A stretch of DNA of 64,000 nt from NCBI RefSeq assembly GCF_046630445.1, contig NC_092337.1, forward strand, positions 225,419,501 to 225,483,500, read 5' to 3'. Within the stretch, counting starts at the first letter, position 1, and each line of letters begins with the position of its first letter. Positions 26,041 through 34,713 of the stretch are shown here, in pieces. The notes below the pieces were generated by a model. It saw nothing but the letters and a program-made list of their open reading frames with translations, was not told where the DNA came from and ran no database searches. The position numbers and the translations under genes were made by a program. The stretch comes from Rutidosis leptorrhynchoides. Its lineage: Eukaryota; Streptophyta; Magnoliopsida; Asterales; Asteraceae.

Positions 26041-26517
26041 CACCCGAATTTATAACGGGCTCTATCTTCTCGCTCGGTGCGAGTTAAATTTTTTCGAAAC
26101 CACCGTTCAATTCGGGAAAATCTTACGAACCCAACGGGACTAACTATACGCGAAACGGACAATTTTTAAAAAACACTAAACACAACGACAACCCGTATCT
26201 TCCCGCTCGCCACGAGCTAAATTTTTTCGACGGCAACGTCAGACTCGAAATAATTTTATGAACAAAACGAAACTAACCACGTTCGAAACGGACACTTTTA
26301 AAAAACGCTAAACACAGCGACAACCCGTATCTTTATGCTCGCCGCGAGTTAAATTTTTCCGACAGCACCGTTACTCTCGAAAATATTTATTGAACAAAAC
26401 AAAACAAACTACGTTCGAAACGGATACTTTTTAAAATACACTTAACACAACGCTATGTTAAATACGAATACGCAGCCCGAAAGACCCCGCAGCATCGCGC
26501 GGGCCGGTCCGGACTAG
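26041..26517 (+). mobile_element. Helitron-like 3' end with about 130-bp tandem repeats
   Basis: Three diverged tandem units (about 26041-26180, 26181-26316, 26317-26450) each contain a CGCTCGCCGCGAGTTAAATTT-like core, a CACCGTT segment and ACGTTCGAAACGGACA. They lead to a GC hairpin, CCCGC...GCGGG (about 26484-26501), about a dozen bases before CTAG at 26514-26517 followed by T. A short hairpin just before CTRR, with T after it, is the known Helitron 3' signature. No helicase/Rep gene is present. The 5' end (A followed by TC) was not found, so the start given is only that of the repeats. Confidence 0.45.
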
Positions 26518-26554
26518 TTAAAATCAAATCACGAATCACTAACTGTATGCTTTA

Positions 26555-26650
26555 TATAGAAGCCAGCTAATTTATATAGAAGCCGGCGAATTGTATTCTG
26601 AATATAGAAGCCAGCTAATTGTATTCTTTATTCAGAAGCCTGCTGACTTT
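26555..26650. repeat. Short tandem repeat, unit about 18-29 bp
   Basis: Four copies of TATAGAAGCCAGCTAATT with substitutions, spaced irregularly. Confidence 0.8.
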
Positions 26651-26744
26651 CATTATCATAATTTTTGTTTTTAGTTTTTTTTAGATTCATGAATTTGCAT
26701 CAAAATACTCTCCTAATCTATATTTTTATAAGCCAAAAACATTC

Positions 26745-26915
26745 GAAATCGTTAAAAAATCGATGATGAATGATAATAATCGTGATGAATGATTAATTTA
26801 TCATTCATCTGAATAGTGATAAATGATAAATTAATCATCATCAACATTAAGATAAATAATAAATTAATCATTCTTCACGATTATTATCATTCATCATCGA
26901 TTTTTTAACGATTTC
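26745..26915. repeat. Near-perfect 57-bp inverted repeat (foldback, MITE-like)
   Basis: The left arm begins GAAATCGTTAAAAAATCGAT at 26745. The right arm ends with its reverse complement at 26915. Over about 57 bp I find one mismatch, with a loop of about 57 nt that itself contains further ATAAATTAATCAT inversions. A transcript would form a long hairpin. Confidence 0.85.
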
Positions 26916-26944
26916 ATTTTTTTTTGTAATTTATTTTTAGCCTT

Positions 26945-27605
26945 TTTTTGGAGGAAGGGGGAAGTAATTTTTTTTTCTTTTTATTTGAATTTTTTTTTCA
27001 TGCATTAAGATCACATGAAAATATAAAAATTTAAGAAAGACATTTCGTGATGATTGTTATTATTTTGGCAAAAAACCGCTCGAAGAAATAAATAATAACA
27101 TTCATTGCAATGAATGTTTTGTTTCTTAGTTTTTTTTAGGGTTTAAAATTAGGTTTAGAAATTAAGGTTTAGAAATTAGGGATTAAAAATTAGGGTTTAG
27201 AAATTAGGGTTTTGGGTTTAGAATTAGCTTTTAGATTGAATTTTTAACATAAACAATTTAGAATTTAGGGTTTTGGGTTTAGGGTATAGGGTTTTGAGTT
27301 TTGGGATTAAACCCTAAATCTCCATAAACCCAAAATTGGGCTAAATCTTGAAAAAAACTTCCCATATGATGGAAAAAAACGCTCGAATAATAGCATTCAG
27401 AAATAACATTACGCATGATGCATGTTATCAGTTTTTTCTTTGAGCGTTTTCCCGCCAAAAAATATAACATTGATCACAAAGTGTCTTTTTTAATTGTTCA
27501 TATTTTCGTGTGCTCTTAATGTTGGAAATTTTATTTCCAAAAAAACGAAAACATAATAAAAATAAATTTTACTTCTCTTCCCCCCAGAAAAGTTTTTCCC
27601 TCTTG
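26945..27605. mobile_element. Long-TIR foldback element D1 with telomere-like core
   Basis: The left arm (about 27001-27120, with an outer GGAGGAAGGGGGAAGT tract) is mirrored by the right arm (about 27404-27522, outer CTTCTCTTCCCCCCAG tract). Shared landmarks are ATTAAGATCACATGAAAATAT, TTCGTGATGA and CGCTCGAA with its complement. The middle (27130-27320) holds many TTTAGGGTTT-type runs. No transposase. Exact ends and target duplication are unresolved. Confidence 0.6.
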
Positions 27606-27612
27606 TTTATGA

Positions 27613-27613
<1 letters not shown>

Positions 27614-27694
<81 letters not shown>
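27614..27694. repeat. (TA)n microsatellite between D1 and D2
   Basis: About 80 bp of pure AT dinucleotide. Confidence 0.95.
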
Positions 27695-27696
<2 letters not shown>

Positions 27697-27699
27697 GCA

Positions 27700-28306
27700 G
27701 GATCAATGGGGAATTAACCAATCGGGGGGAAGTGGGGGGAAGTTTTTTTTCGTTTTTTTTGGAATTTTTTTTTCCGGCATCAAGATCACACGAAAATATG
27801 AACATTTAGAAGAGACACTTCGTGATGAATGTTATTATTTAGGCGGGAAAACGATCGACAAAAATAACATTCAAGATAATATTGTTCGTGAAGAATATGA
27901 ACGTTTTTTTTTTTCTTCATGTTTTGTGAAGTAAAATTTAGCCCGATTTAGAGTTTAGGGTTTAGGGTTTGGTGTTTCGGGTTTATTCCATAAACCCAAA
28001 AAACTCTAAACCCTAAACCCTAAACTCTAAACCGTTCGTGTTAAAAACTCAATCTAAATCCTAAATCTAAACCCTAAATCTAAACTCTAAACCCTAAACC
28101 CTAAATTTCAAAACCCTGATATATATAAACCCTAATATCTAAACCCTAATATCTAAACCCCAATAGCTAAAACCTCAACATACGCTCGAAAAACATGATA
28201 ATTGTTATATATTACTTCTTCGAGCGTTTTCCCACCAAAATAAAAACATTTATCACAAAGTGTCTCTACTAAATGTTCATATTTTCATCTCATTTATAAT
28301 GTTCGT
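27700..28306. mobile_element. Second long-TIR element D2, right arm cut by retrotransposon B1
   Basis: The left arm (27774-27870: ATCAAGATCACACGAAAATAT, TTCGTGATGAATGTTATTATT) and right arm (28217-28306) repeat the D1 arms. The core (27940-28115) has AAACCCTAAACCCTAAA runs. The right arm stops at 28306, exactly where the B1 LTR starts, so B1 inserted into D2; the rest should lie beyond the window. Confidence 0.6.
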
Positions 28307-31300
28307 TGTAGTGACCCGAACTTTTCCATGTTTATATATATTAATTGAGATTTGATATTTACATGATTAAATGTTTTCAACATGTTAAGCAATCAAACTT
28401 GTTAAGACTTGATTAATTGAAATATGTTTCATATAGACAATTGACCACCCAAGTTGACCGGTGATTCACGAACGTTAAAACTTGTAAAAACTATATGATG
28501 ACATATATATGGATATATATATATAGTTAACATGATACTATGATAAGTAAACATATCATTAAGTATATTAACAATGAACTACATATGTAAAAACAAGACT
28601 ACTAACTTAATGATTTTTCGAGACATATATGTAACGATTATCGTTGTAAAGACATTTAATGTATATATATCATATCAAGAGATATTCATACATGATAATA
28701 TCATGATAATATAATAATTTAAAATCTCATTTGATATTATAAACATTGGGTTAACAACATTTAACAAGATCGTTAACCTAAAGGTTTCAAAATAACACTT
28801 ACATGTAACGACTAACGATGACTTAACGACTCAGTTAAAATGTATATACATGTAGTGTTTTAATATGTATTTATACACTTTTGAAAGACTTCAATACACT
28901 TATCAAAATACTTCTACTTAACAAAAATGCTTACAATTACATCCTCGTTCAGTTTCATCAACAATTCTACTCGTATGCACCCGTATTCGTACTCATACAA
29001 TACATAGCTTTTAGATGTATGTACTATTGGTATATACACTCCAATGATAAGCTCTTAGCAGCCCATGTGAGTCACCTAACACATGTGGGAACCATCATTT
29101 GGCAACTAGCATGAAATATCTCATAAAATTACAAAAATATGAGTAATCATTCATGACTTATTTACATGAAAACAAAATTACATATCCTTTATATCTAATC
29201 CATACACCAACGACCAAAAACACCTACAAACACTTTCATTCTTCAATTTTATTCATCTAATTGATCTCTCTCAAGTTCTATCTTCAAGTTCTAAGTGTTC
29301 TTCATAAATTCTACAAGTTTTAGTTACATAAAATCAAGAATACTTTCAAGTTTGCTAGCTCACTTCCAATCTTGTAAGGTGATCATCCAACCTCAAGAAA
29401 TCTTTGTTTCTTACAGTAGGTTATCATTCTAATATAAGGTAATAATCATATTCAAACTTTGGTTCAATTTCTATAACTATAACAATCTTATTTCAAGTGA
29501 TGATCTTACTTGAACTTGTTTTCGTGTCATGATTCTGCTTCAAGAACTTCGAGCCATCCAAGGATCCGTTGAAGCTAGATTCATTTTTCTCTTTTCCAGT
29601 AGGTTTATCCAAGGAACTTAAGGTAGTAATGATGTTCATAACATCATTCGATTCATACATATAAAGCTATCTTATTCGAAGGTTTAAACTTGTAATCACT
29701 AGAACATAGTTTAGTTAATTCTAAACTTGTTCGCAAATAAAAGTTAATCCTTTTAACTTGACTTTTAAAATCAACTAAACACATGTTCTATATCTATATT
29801 ATATGCTAACTTAATGATTTAAAACCTGGAAACACGAAAACACCGTAAAACCGGATTTACGCCGTCGTAGTAACACCGCGGGCTGTTTTGGGTTAGTTAA
29901 TTAAAAACTATGATAAACTTTGATTTAAAAGTTGTTATTCTGAGAAAATAATTTTTATTATGAACATGAAACTATATCCAAAACTTATGGTTAAACTCAA
30001 AGTGGAAGTATGTTTTCTAAAATGGTCATCTAGACGTCGTTCTTTCGACTGAAATGACTACCTTTACAAAAATGACTTGTAACTTATTTTTCTGACTATA
30101 AACCTATACTTTTTATGTTTAGATTCATAAAAAAAAGTTCAATATGAAACTATAGCAATTTTATTCACTCAAAACGGATTTAAAATGAAGAAGTTATGGG
30201 TAAAACAAGATTGGATAATTTTTCTCATTTTAGCTACGTGAAAATTGGTAACAAATCTATTCCAACCATAACTTAATCAACTAGTATTGTATATTATGTA
30301 ATCTTGAGATACCATAGACACGTATACAATGTTTCGACCTATCATGTCGACACATCTATATATATTTCGGAACAACCATAGACACTCTATATGTGAATGT
30401 TGGAGTTAGCTATACAGGGTTGAGGTTGATTCCAAAATATATATAGTTTGAGTTGTGATCAATACTGAGATACGTATACACTGGGTCGTGGATTGATTCA
30501 AGATAATATTTATGGATTTATTTCTGTACATCTAACTGTGGACAACTAGTTGTAGGTTACTAACGAGGACAGCTGACTTAATAAACTTAAAACATCAAAA
30601 TATATTAAAAGTGTTGTAAATATATTTTGAACATACTTTGATATATATGTATATATTGTTATAGGTTCGTGAATCAACAGTGGCCAAGTCTTACTTCCCG
30701 ACGAAGTAAAAATCTGTGAAAGTGAGTTATAGTCCCACTTTTAAAATCTAATATTTCTGGGATGAGAATACATGCAGGTTTTATAAATGATTTACAAAAT
30801 AGACACAAGTACGTGAAACTACATTCTATGGTTGAATTATCGAAATCGAATATGCCCCTTTTTATTAAGTCTGGTAATCTAAGAATTAGGGAACAAACAC
30901 CCTAATTGACGCGAATCCTAAAGATAGATCTATTGGGCCTAACAAACCCCATCCAAAGTACCGGATGCTTTAGTACTTCGAAATTTATATCATATCCGAA
31001 GGGTGTCCCGGAATGATGGGGGATATTCTTATATATGCATCTTGTTAATGTCGGTTACCAGGTGTTCACCATATGAATGATTTTTATCTCTATGTATGGG
31101 ATGTGTATTGAAATATGAAATCTTGTGGTCTATTGTTACGATTTGATATATATAGGTTAAACCTATAACTCACCAACATTTTTGTTGACGTTTAAAGCAT
31201 GCTTATTCTCAGGTGAATACTAAGAGCTTCCGCTGTTGCATACTAAAATAAGGACAAGATTTGGAGTCCATGTTTGTATGATATTGTGTAAAAACTGCAT

Positions 31301-31556
31301 TCAAGAAACTGATTTCGATGTAACATATTTGTATTGTAAACCATTATGTAATGGTCGTGTGTAAATAGGATATTTTAGATTATCATTATTTGATAATCTA
31401 CGTAAAGCTTTTTAAACCTTTATTTATGAAATAAAGGTTATGGTTTGTTTTAAAAATGAATGCAGTCTTTGAAAAACGTCTCATATAGAGGTCAAAACCT
31501 CGCAACGAAATCAATTAATATGGAACGTTTTTAATCAATAAGAACGGGACATTTCA
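28307..31556 (+). repeat. 5' LTR of B1 (3250 bp)
   Basis: It starts TGTAGTGACCCGAACTTTTC and ends GGGACATTTCA. It is matched along its length by both B2 LTRs. A 77-codon ORF (28881-29114) is not credible as a gene. Confidence 0.95.
29411..29628 (+). promoter_or_regulatory. Two exon-like mini-cassettes in the B LTR
   Basis: Two similar units look like acceptor-microexon-donor: TTTCTTACAG then TAGG...AAG (22 nt, 29417-29438) before GTAATA, and CTTTTCCAG then TAGG...AAG (23 nt, 29600-29622) before GTAGTA. Both are kept in the B2 LTRs (first one at 50241). They could be leader exons; unproven. Confidence 0.4.
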
Positions 31557-31558
31557 GT

Positions 31559-31571
31559 TGGCATCAGAGCT
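31559..31571 (+). promoter_or_regulatory. Primer-binding site of B1 (initiator Met tRNA type)
   Basis: TGGCATCAGAGCT, two bases after the LTR; one mismatch (C for T) to TGGTATCAGAGC. Confidence 0.8.
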
Positions 31572-32001
31572 GGTATAACGCCATCCATGTGTGGCGGGTT
31601 AGTCGTAAAGGAGGTTCTCACAGTGTTACCTGTGAAGAAGCATTGGCTCTTACTCCTTGCGATCCCTTACGAGGGTTGGCAGTAGCCGAGAGGCATGCCC
31701 TAAAATCAGTATCTGAGGTACACTCAGTGGTCACCAGGCGGTTATCTGGGAAGGCACTGGGTGGGACGGTGGTTGTCCCCAACTGTATTTCAGTTGGTAT
31801 CTGGGCGTTGGTCTTAGAGAACCAGAATTTTGCATTAGTGTGTCTTATCGAGTTTGTTAGGATGCATTAGTGAGTCTGGACTTCGACCGTGTTTACTTGA
31901 AAAATGATTGCTTAAAAAATTTTGTTGGAAACTATATATTTTTAACATGTGAATATTATGTGATATATTAATCTCTTAACGCGTTTGATATTATGTGATA
32001 G
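31572..32001 (+). other. B1 leader with an extra segment of about 238 bp relative to B2
   Basis: CATTTCAGTTGG(C/T)ATC type junction sequence occurs at 31551 and again near 31787 (TTTCAGTTGGTATCTGGGC). B2 goes straight from LTR to the second version. The extra segment is more GC-rich than its surroundings; the 93-codon ORF in it is not supported. A CTTAAC branch-like site and AG directly precede the ATG at 32002. Confidence 0.7.
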
Positions 32002-32634
32002 ATGTCTACCTCTAGAACAAGTCCCATTGACTCACCTAATAATAATGAAGAGTCAAATGTAAATTGGAATGATTCGTGGACTGATTCACAAGTTTCCGAA
32101 GAGGAACCGGAAGAAGAGTCGGAACCGGAAGAAGAGTCGGAACCGGAAGAAGAATCGGAACCGGAAGAAGAATCGGAACCGGATGAAGAAATAGAACCGG
32201 TGGGGGAAATAATAAAACGGTTAAGTAAAAGAAAATCCTCAACCAACCGACCAAGGTTAATTATGGTCAATGGTGTTTCCGCCAAGGAAGCAAAATATTG
32301 GGAGGATTACCAATTCTCCGATGAATCGGATTCCGACGAGAATCCTGATGATGTTATAGAAATTACCCCAACTGAATTTAAAAAGGCAAAAGAAAATAAT
32401 AAGGGAAAGGGCATAAAAATAGAGAAATCTAATTCCAACCCCGATGAACTTTATATGTATCGTCAACCCCCGAAGTCCTTAAGTTGTAACAATGACCCGA
32501 GAACCTCTAAACCACCAGGTTTTTCTAAACCAATGTGGAAAACGACGGCTCGTATTAAGGGAACATCATATATCCCTAGAAACTTGGCAAAACGAACCAA
32601 AACCGAAGAAGAAGAAACAAGCGAGTCGGAATAA
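32002..32634 (+). CDS. Acidic accessory protein of B1 with hexapeptide repeat
   Basis: 210 aa. After a Ser/Asn-rich start, residues about 30-60 are repeats of the type EEESEP encoded by an 18-bp unit. Then come a basic stretch (IIKRLSKRKS), an acidic DESDSDEN patch, a Lys-rich segment, and a C-terminus ending in EEEETSESE. No domain is recognised; overall it looks disordered and probably nuclear (inference). The B2 copy (52590-53204) is open over its full length with one repeat unit fewer and about six other substitutions. It lies between the primer site and the F-box ORF, where chromoviruses normally have no gene. The ATG immediately follows an AG with a pyrimidine-poor but branch-like context. 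Confidence 0.65.
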   Translation: MSTSRTSPIDSPNNNEESNVNWNDSWTDSQVSEEEPEEESEPEEESEPEEESEPEEESEPDEEIEPVGEIIKRLSKRKSSTNRPRLIMVNGVSAKEAKYWEDYQFSDESDSDENPDDVIEITPTEFKKAKENNKGKGIKIEKSNSNPDELYMYRQPPKSLSCNNDPRTSKPPGFSKPMWKTTARIKGTSYIPRNLAKRTKTEEEETSESE

Positions 32635-32771
32635 GATAGTTGTATTCGTGTGGTGTAATATATGTAATATAGTGTGCTTATGCTTTATGATATATGTAAA
32701 AATTGCTTGTATTAATAAGTATTTTTTTTATGAATCTAACTCTTGTCTATTTTACAGTATAAAAACACAAA

Positions 32772-33455
32772 ATGGATAGACAACCCAATATTTTAAGAGA
32801 CCTACCCGGAGACATGATTGATGAAATCTTGTCTAGAGTCGGTCAGAATTCTTCGGCACAACTATTTAAGGCGAGATCAGTTTGTAAGACATTCGAAGAA
32901 CGTTCCAAGAATGCCTTGGTTTATAAAAGGCTTTCGTTCGAAAGATGGGGGATATCACATTGGGAAATCCATAAGTTACGATGTGTTTACTTTGACACAT
33001 ATATTGCGGGGAACGCAAATGCTATTTTGCGCAATGGGTTAAGAAATTATTTTGACTCAATATATCCGAATATTGGACTTCGTGATTTAGAAAAAGCGGC
33101 TAACATGCAACATAAAGAAGCATGTTATGCTTACGGATTAGTAATGTTCACTTCTCACCAAAGTGAGAACAAGAACATCGGGCTACAACTATTAAACAAA
33201 ACGTTCCCACAAGTGACGGAGTCGGTAATTGGGGTAAGAAATGAGGTTTTTAGATTGTTACTGGACTGTTGGACATTACGTAACCCTCGTCCCTTTGACG
33301 ACGTTACAACACGCTGTCTTATCAACGGCCATAACGGTTATGTTCCACAAGACCAAGAATGGGAAGTAGTCCTAGTAAAACCAGAATGCATGACTTGTTT
33401 CTGGATGTATGAATTACGTGTCTTTATTGCCTTTGCTGAACGACTTGTGTACTAG
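32772..33455 (+). CDS. F-box protein encoded by retrotransposon B1
   Basis: 227 aa. Residues about 7-55 match an F-box: LRDLPGDMIDEILSRVG, then LFKARSVCKTFEE and YKRLSFERW. Residues about 95-125 (GLRDLEKAANMQHKEACYAYG) look like a Sel1-like helical repeat, as in the plant F-box family typified by At2g35280; that family match is from memory. F-box proteins bind Skp1 and bring targets to SCF ubiquitin ligases. The substrate-binding part is not identified. The ORF sits between the acidic ORF and gag, all on +. A consensus 3' splice site (CTAAC, then TTGTCTATTTTACAG) ends 14 nt before the ATG. The B2 copy is full length with nine amino-acid changes. A captured host gene is the simplest reading. 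Confidence 0.8.
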   Translation: MDRQPNILRDLPGDMIDEILSRVGQNSSAQLFKARSVCKTFEERSKNALVYKRLSFERWGISHWEIHKLRCVYFDTYIAGNANAILRNGLRNYFDSIYPNIGLRDLEKAANMQHKEACYAYGLVMFTSHQSENKNIGLQLLNKTFPQVTESVIGVRNEVFRLLLDCWTLRNPRPFDDVTTRCLINGHNGYVPQDQEWEVVLVKPECMTCFWMYELRVFIAFAERLVY

Positions 33456-33796
33456 CTAGAATTATCTTCACAACTATCTTGTATCAAAGTTATTGTGTGC
33501 TATATTTCATGCTTTATGTAAAATAAGCGGTATTGTAAGTTTGTAAAATATTGTATAAAAGTTTGAACGCAAAATATTATTATAATCAGTTTTTCATATA
33601 GAATTGTAGTAGTTGAATTGTATATTAGCTACTAAGTATGAACTTAACGGGTAGGTACTACCCGAATTTAAACTTATAAAACGCTAATATGAAGAAAAAG
33701 CTTTTATAAATGAGTTCATATTATGCTACGAAATACTATTAACTATTCTTAATATTCTGTTTGATTAACTTGTTCCATTTGACTATTTTGAAGGAA
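33456..33796 (+). other. Spacer between F-box ORF and gag in B1
   Basis: No ORF. TAACGGGTAGGTAC at 33645-33658 is identical to the 14 nt just before the B2 3' LTR (58962-58975), i.e. a second polypurine-tract-like site, here within a GGGTAGGTACTACCC palindrome. A GATTAAC branch-like site and TTTTGAAG acceptor-like end lie 3 nt before the gag ATG. Confidence 0.55.
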
Positions 33797-34630
33797 ATGG
33801 CACCGACTACTTGACACACCGTGAATATGAATGAAGAGGAATTCCGTACTTTTCTAGCTTCAAACATAGTTCCAGTACAGGCTGCGCTACATACCAACAA
33901 TAACCTTGGATCAAGCAGTACAGGAAATCGTGAAGGATGTACCTACAAAGAATTCATTACCTGCAAACCTTTGGAATTTGATGGAACCGAAGGACCGATC
34001 GGATTGAAACGGTGGACCGAGAAGGTCGAATCGGTGTTTGCCATAAGTAAGTGTACTGAAGAGGACAAAGTGAAGTACGCTACGCATACCTTCACAGGTT
34101 CTGCGTTAACATGGTGGAATACCTATCTAGAGCAAGTGGGACAAGACGATGCGTACGCACTACCGTGGTTAGCATTCAAGCACTTGATGAACCAGAAGTA
34201 CCGTCCCATAACCGAGGTCAATAAGCTCAAGACAGAACTTAGAGGGTTACGAACCCAAGGATTTGATATTACCACGTACGAAAGACGATTCACAGAATTG
34301 TGCCTATTGTGTCCGGGAGCATTCGAAGATGAGGAAGAGAAGATCGACGCGTTTGTGAAAGGATTACCGGAAAGAATCCAAGAAGATATAAGTTCACACG
34401 AGCCCACCTCCATACAACAGGCATGTAGAATGGCTCACAAACTAGTGAACCAGATTGAAGAAAGAATTAAAGAACAGACTGCTGAAGAGGCCAATGTGAA
34501 GCAAGTCAAAAGAAAGTGGGAGGAAAACGGTGATAAGAATCACCAATACAACAACAACAGCAATTACAACAATAATCACAACAATTATCCCAACAATCGC
34601 AATATCAATCGCAACTACAACAAACGGCCC

Positions 34631-34667
<37 letters not shown>

Positions 34668-34713
34668 GCAACGACAACAATCATCCCAACAACAATAATA
34701 ACCGCAACAACAA
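33797..34713 (+). pseudogene. Gag of B1, early stop and 3'-truncated by A2
   Basis: The ATG at 33797 corresponds to the B2 gag start, but codon 6 is TGA (33812-33814) where B2 has CGA. The frame is otherwise open and contains the retrotransposon gag core (LKRWTEKVESVFAISKCTEED, ALTWWNTYLEQ). It then enters an Asn-rich tract encoded by AAC repeats, where A2 is inserted at 34714. Open reading continues about 90 bases into the A2 LTR by chance. Confidence 0.9.

Larger units (their letters stand above)
28307..34713 (+). mobile_element. Chromovirus-type retrotransposon B1, 5' part (interrupted by A2)
   Basis: 5' LTR, primer site, acidic ORF, F-box ORF and most of gag are present. Sequence then switches within the gag Asn-rich tract at 34713/34714 to the A2 LTR. 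The intact junction is seen in B2, where the tract continues into zinc knuckles. Pol and the 3' LTR must lie to the right of the window. The 5 bp before the LTR are TTCGT (28302-28306). Confidence 0.92.

Noticed and set aside
26700..27500. CRISPR-like or centromeric satellite array
   Set aside because: Repeats are few, irregular and explained by foldback and TIR elements; CRISPR is not expected in a plant nuclear genome.
27940..28115. Telomere or interstitial telomere block
   Set aside because: Runs are short, degenerate and confined to the core of a foldback element; not a true telomeric array.
28881..29114. 77-codon ORF in the B LTR, also in the B2 5' LTR
   Set aside because: The B2 3' LTR copy has an in-frame stop, there is no ATG start, and LTR conservation explains the similarity.
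31589..31870. 93-codon ORF in the B1 leader
   Set aside because: Falls in the segment missing from B2 and has no recognisable motif.
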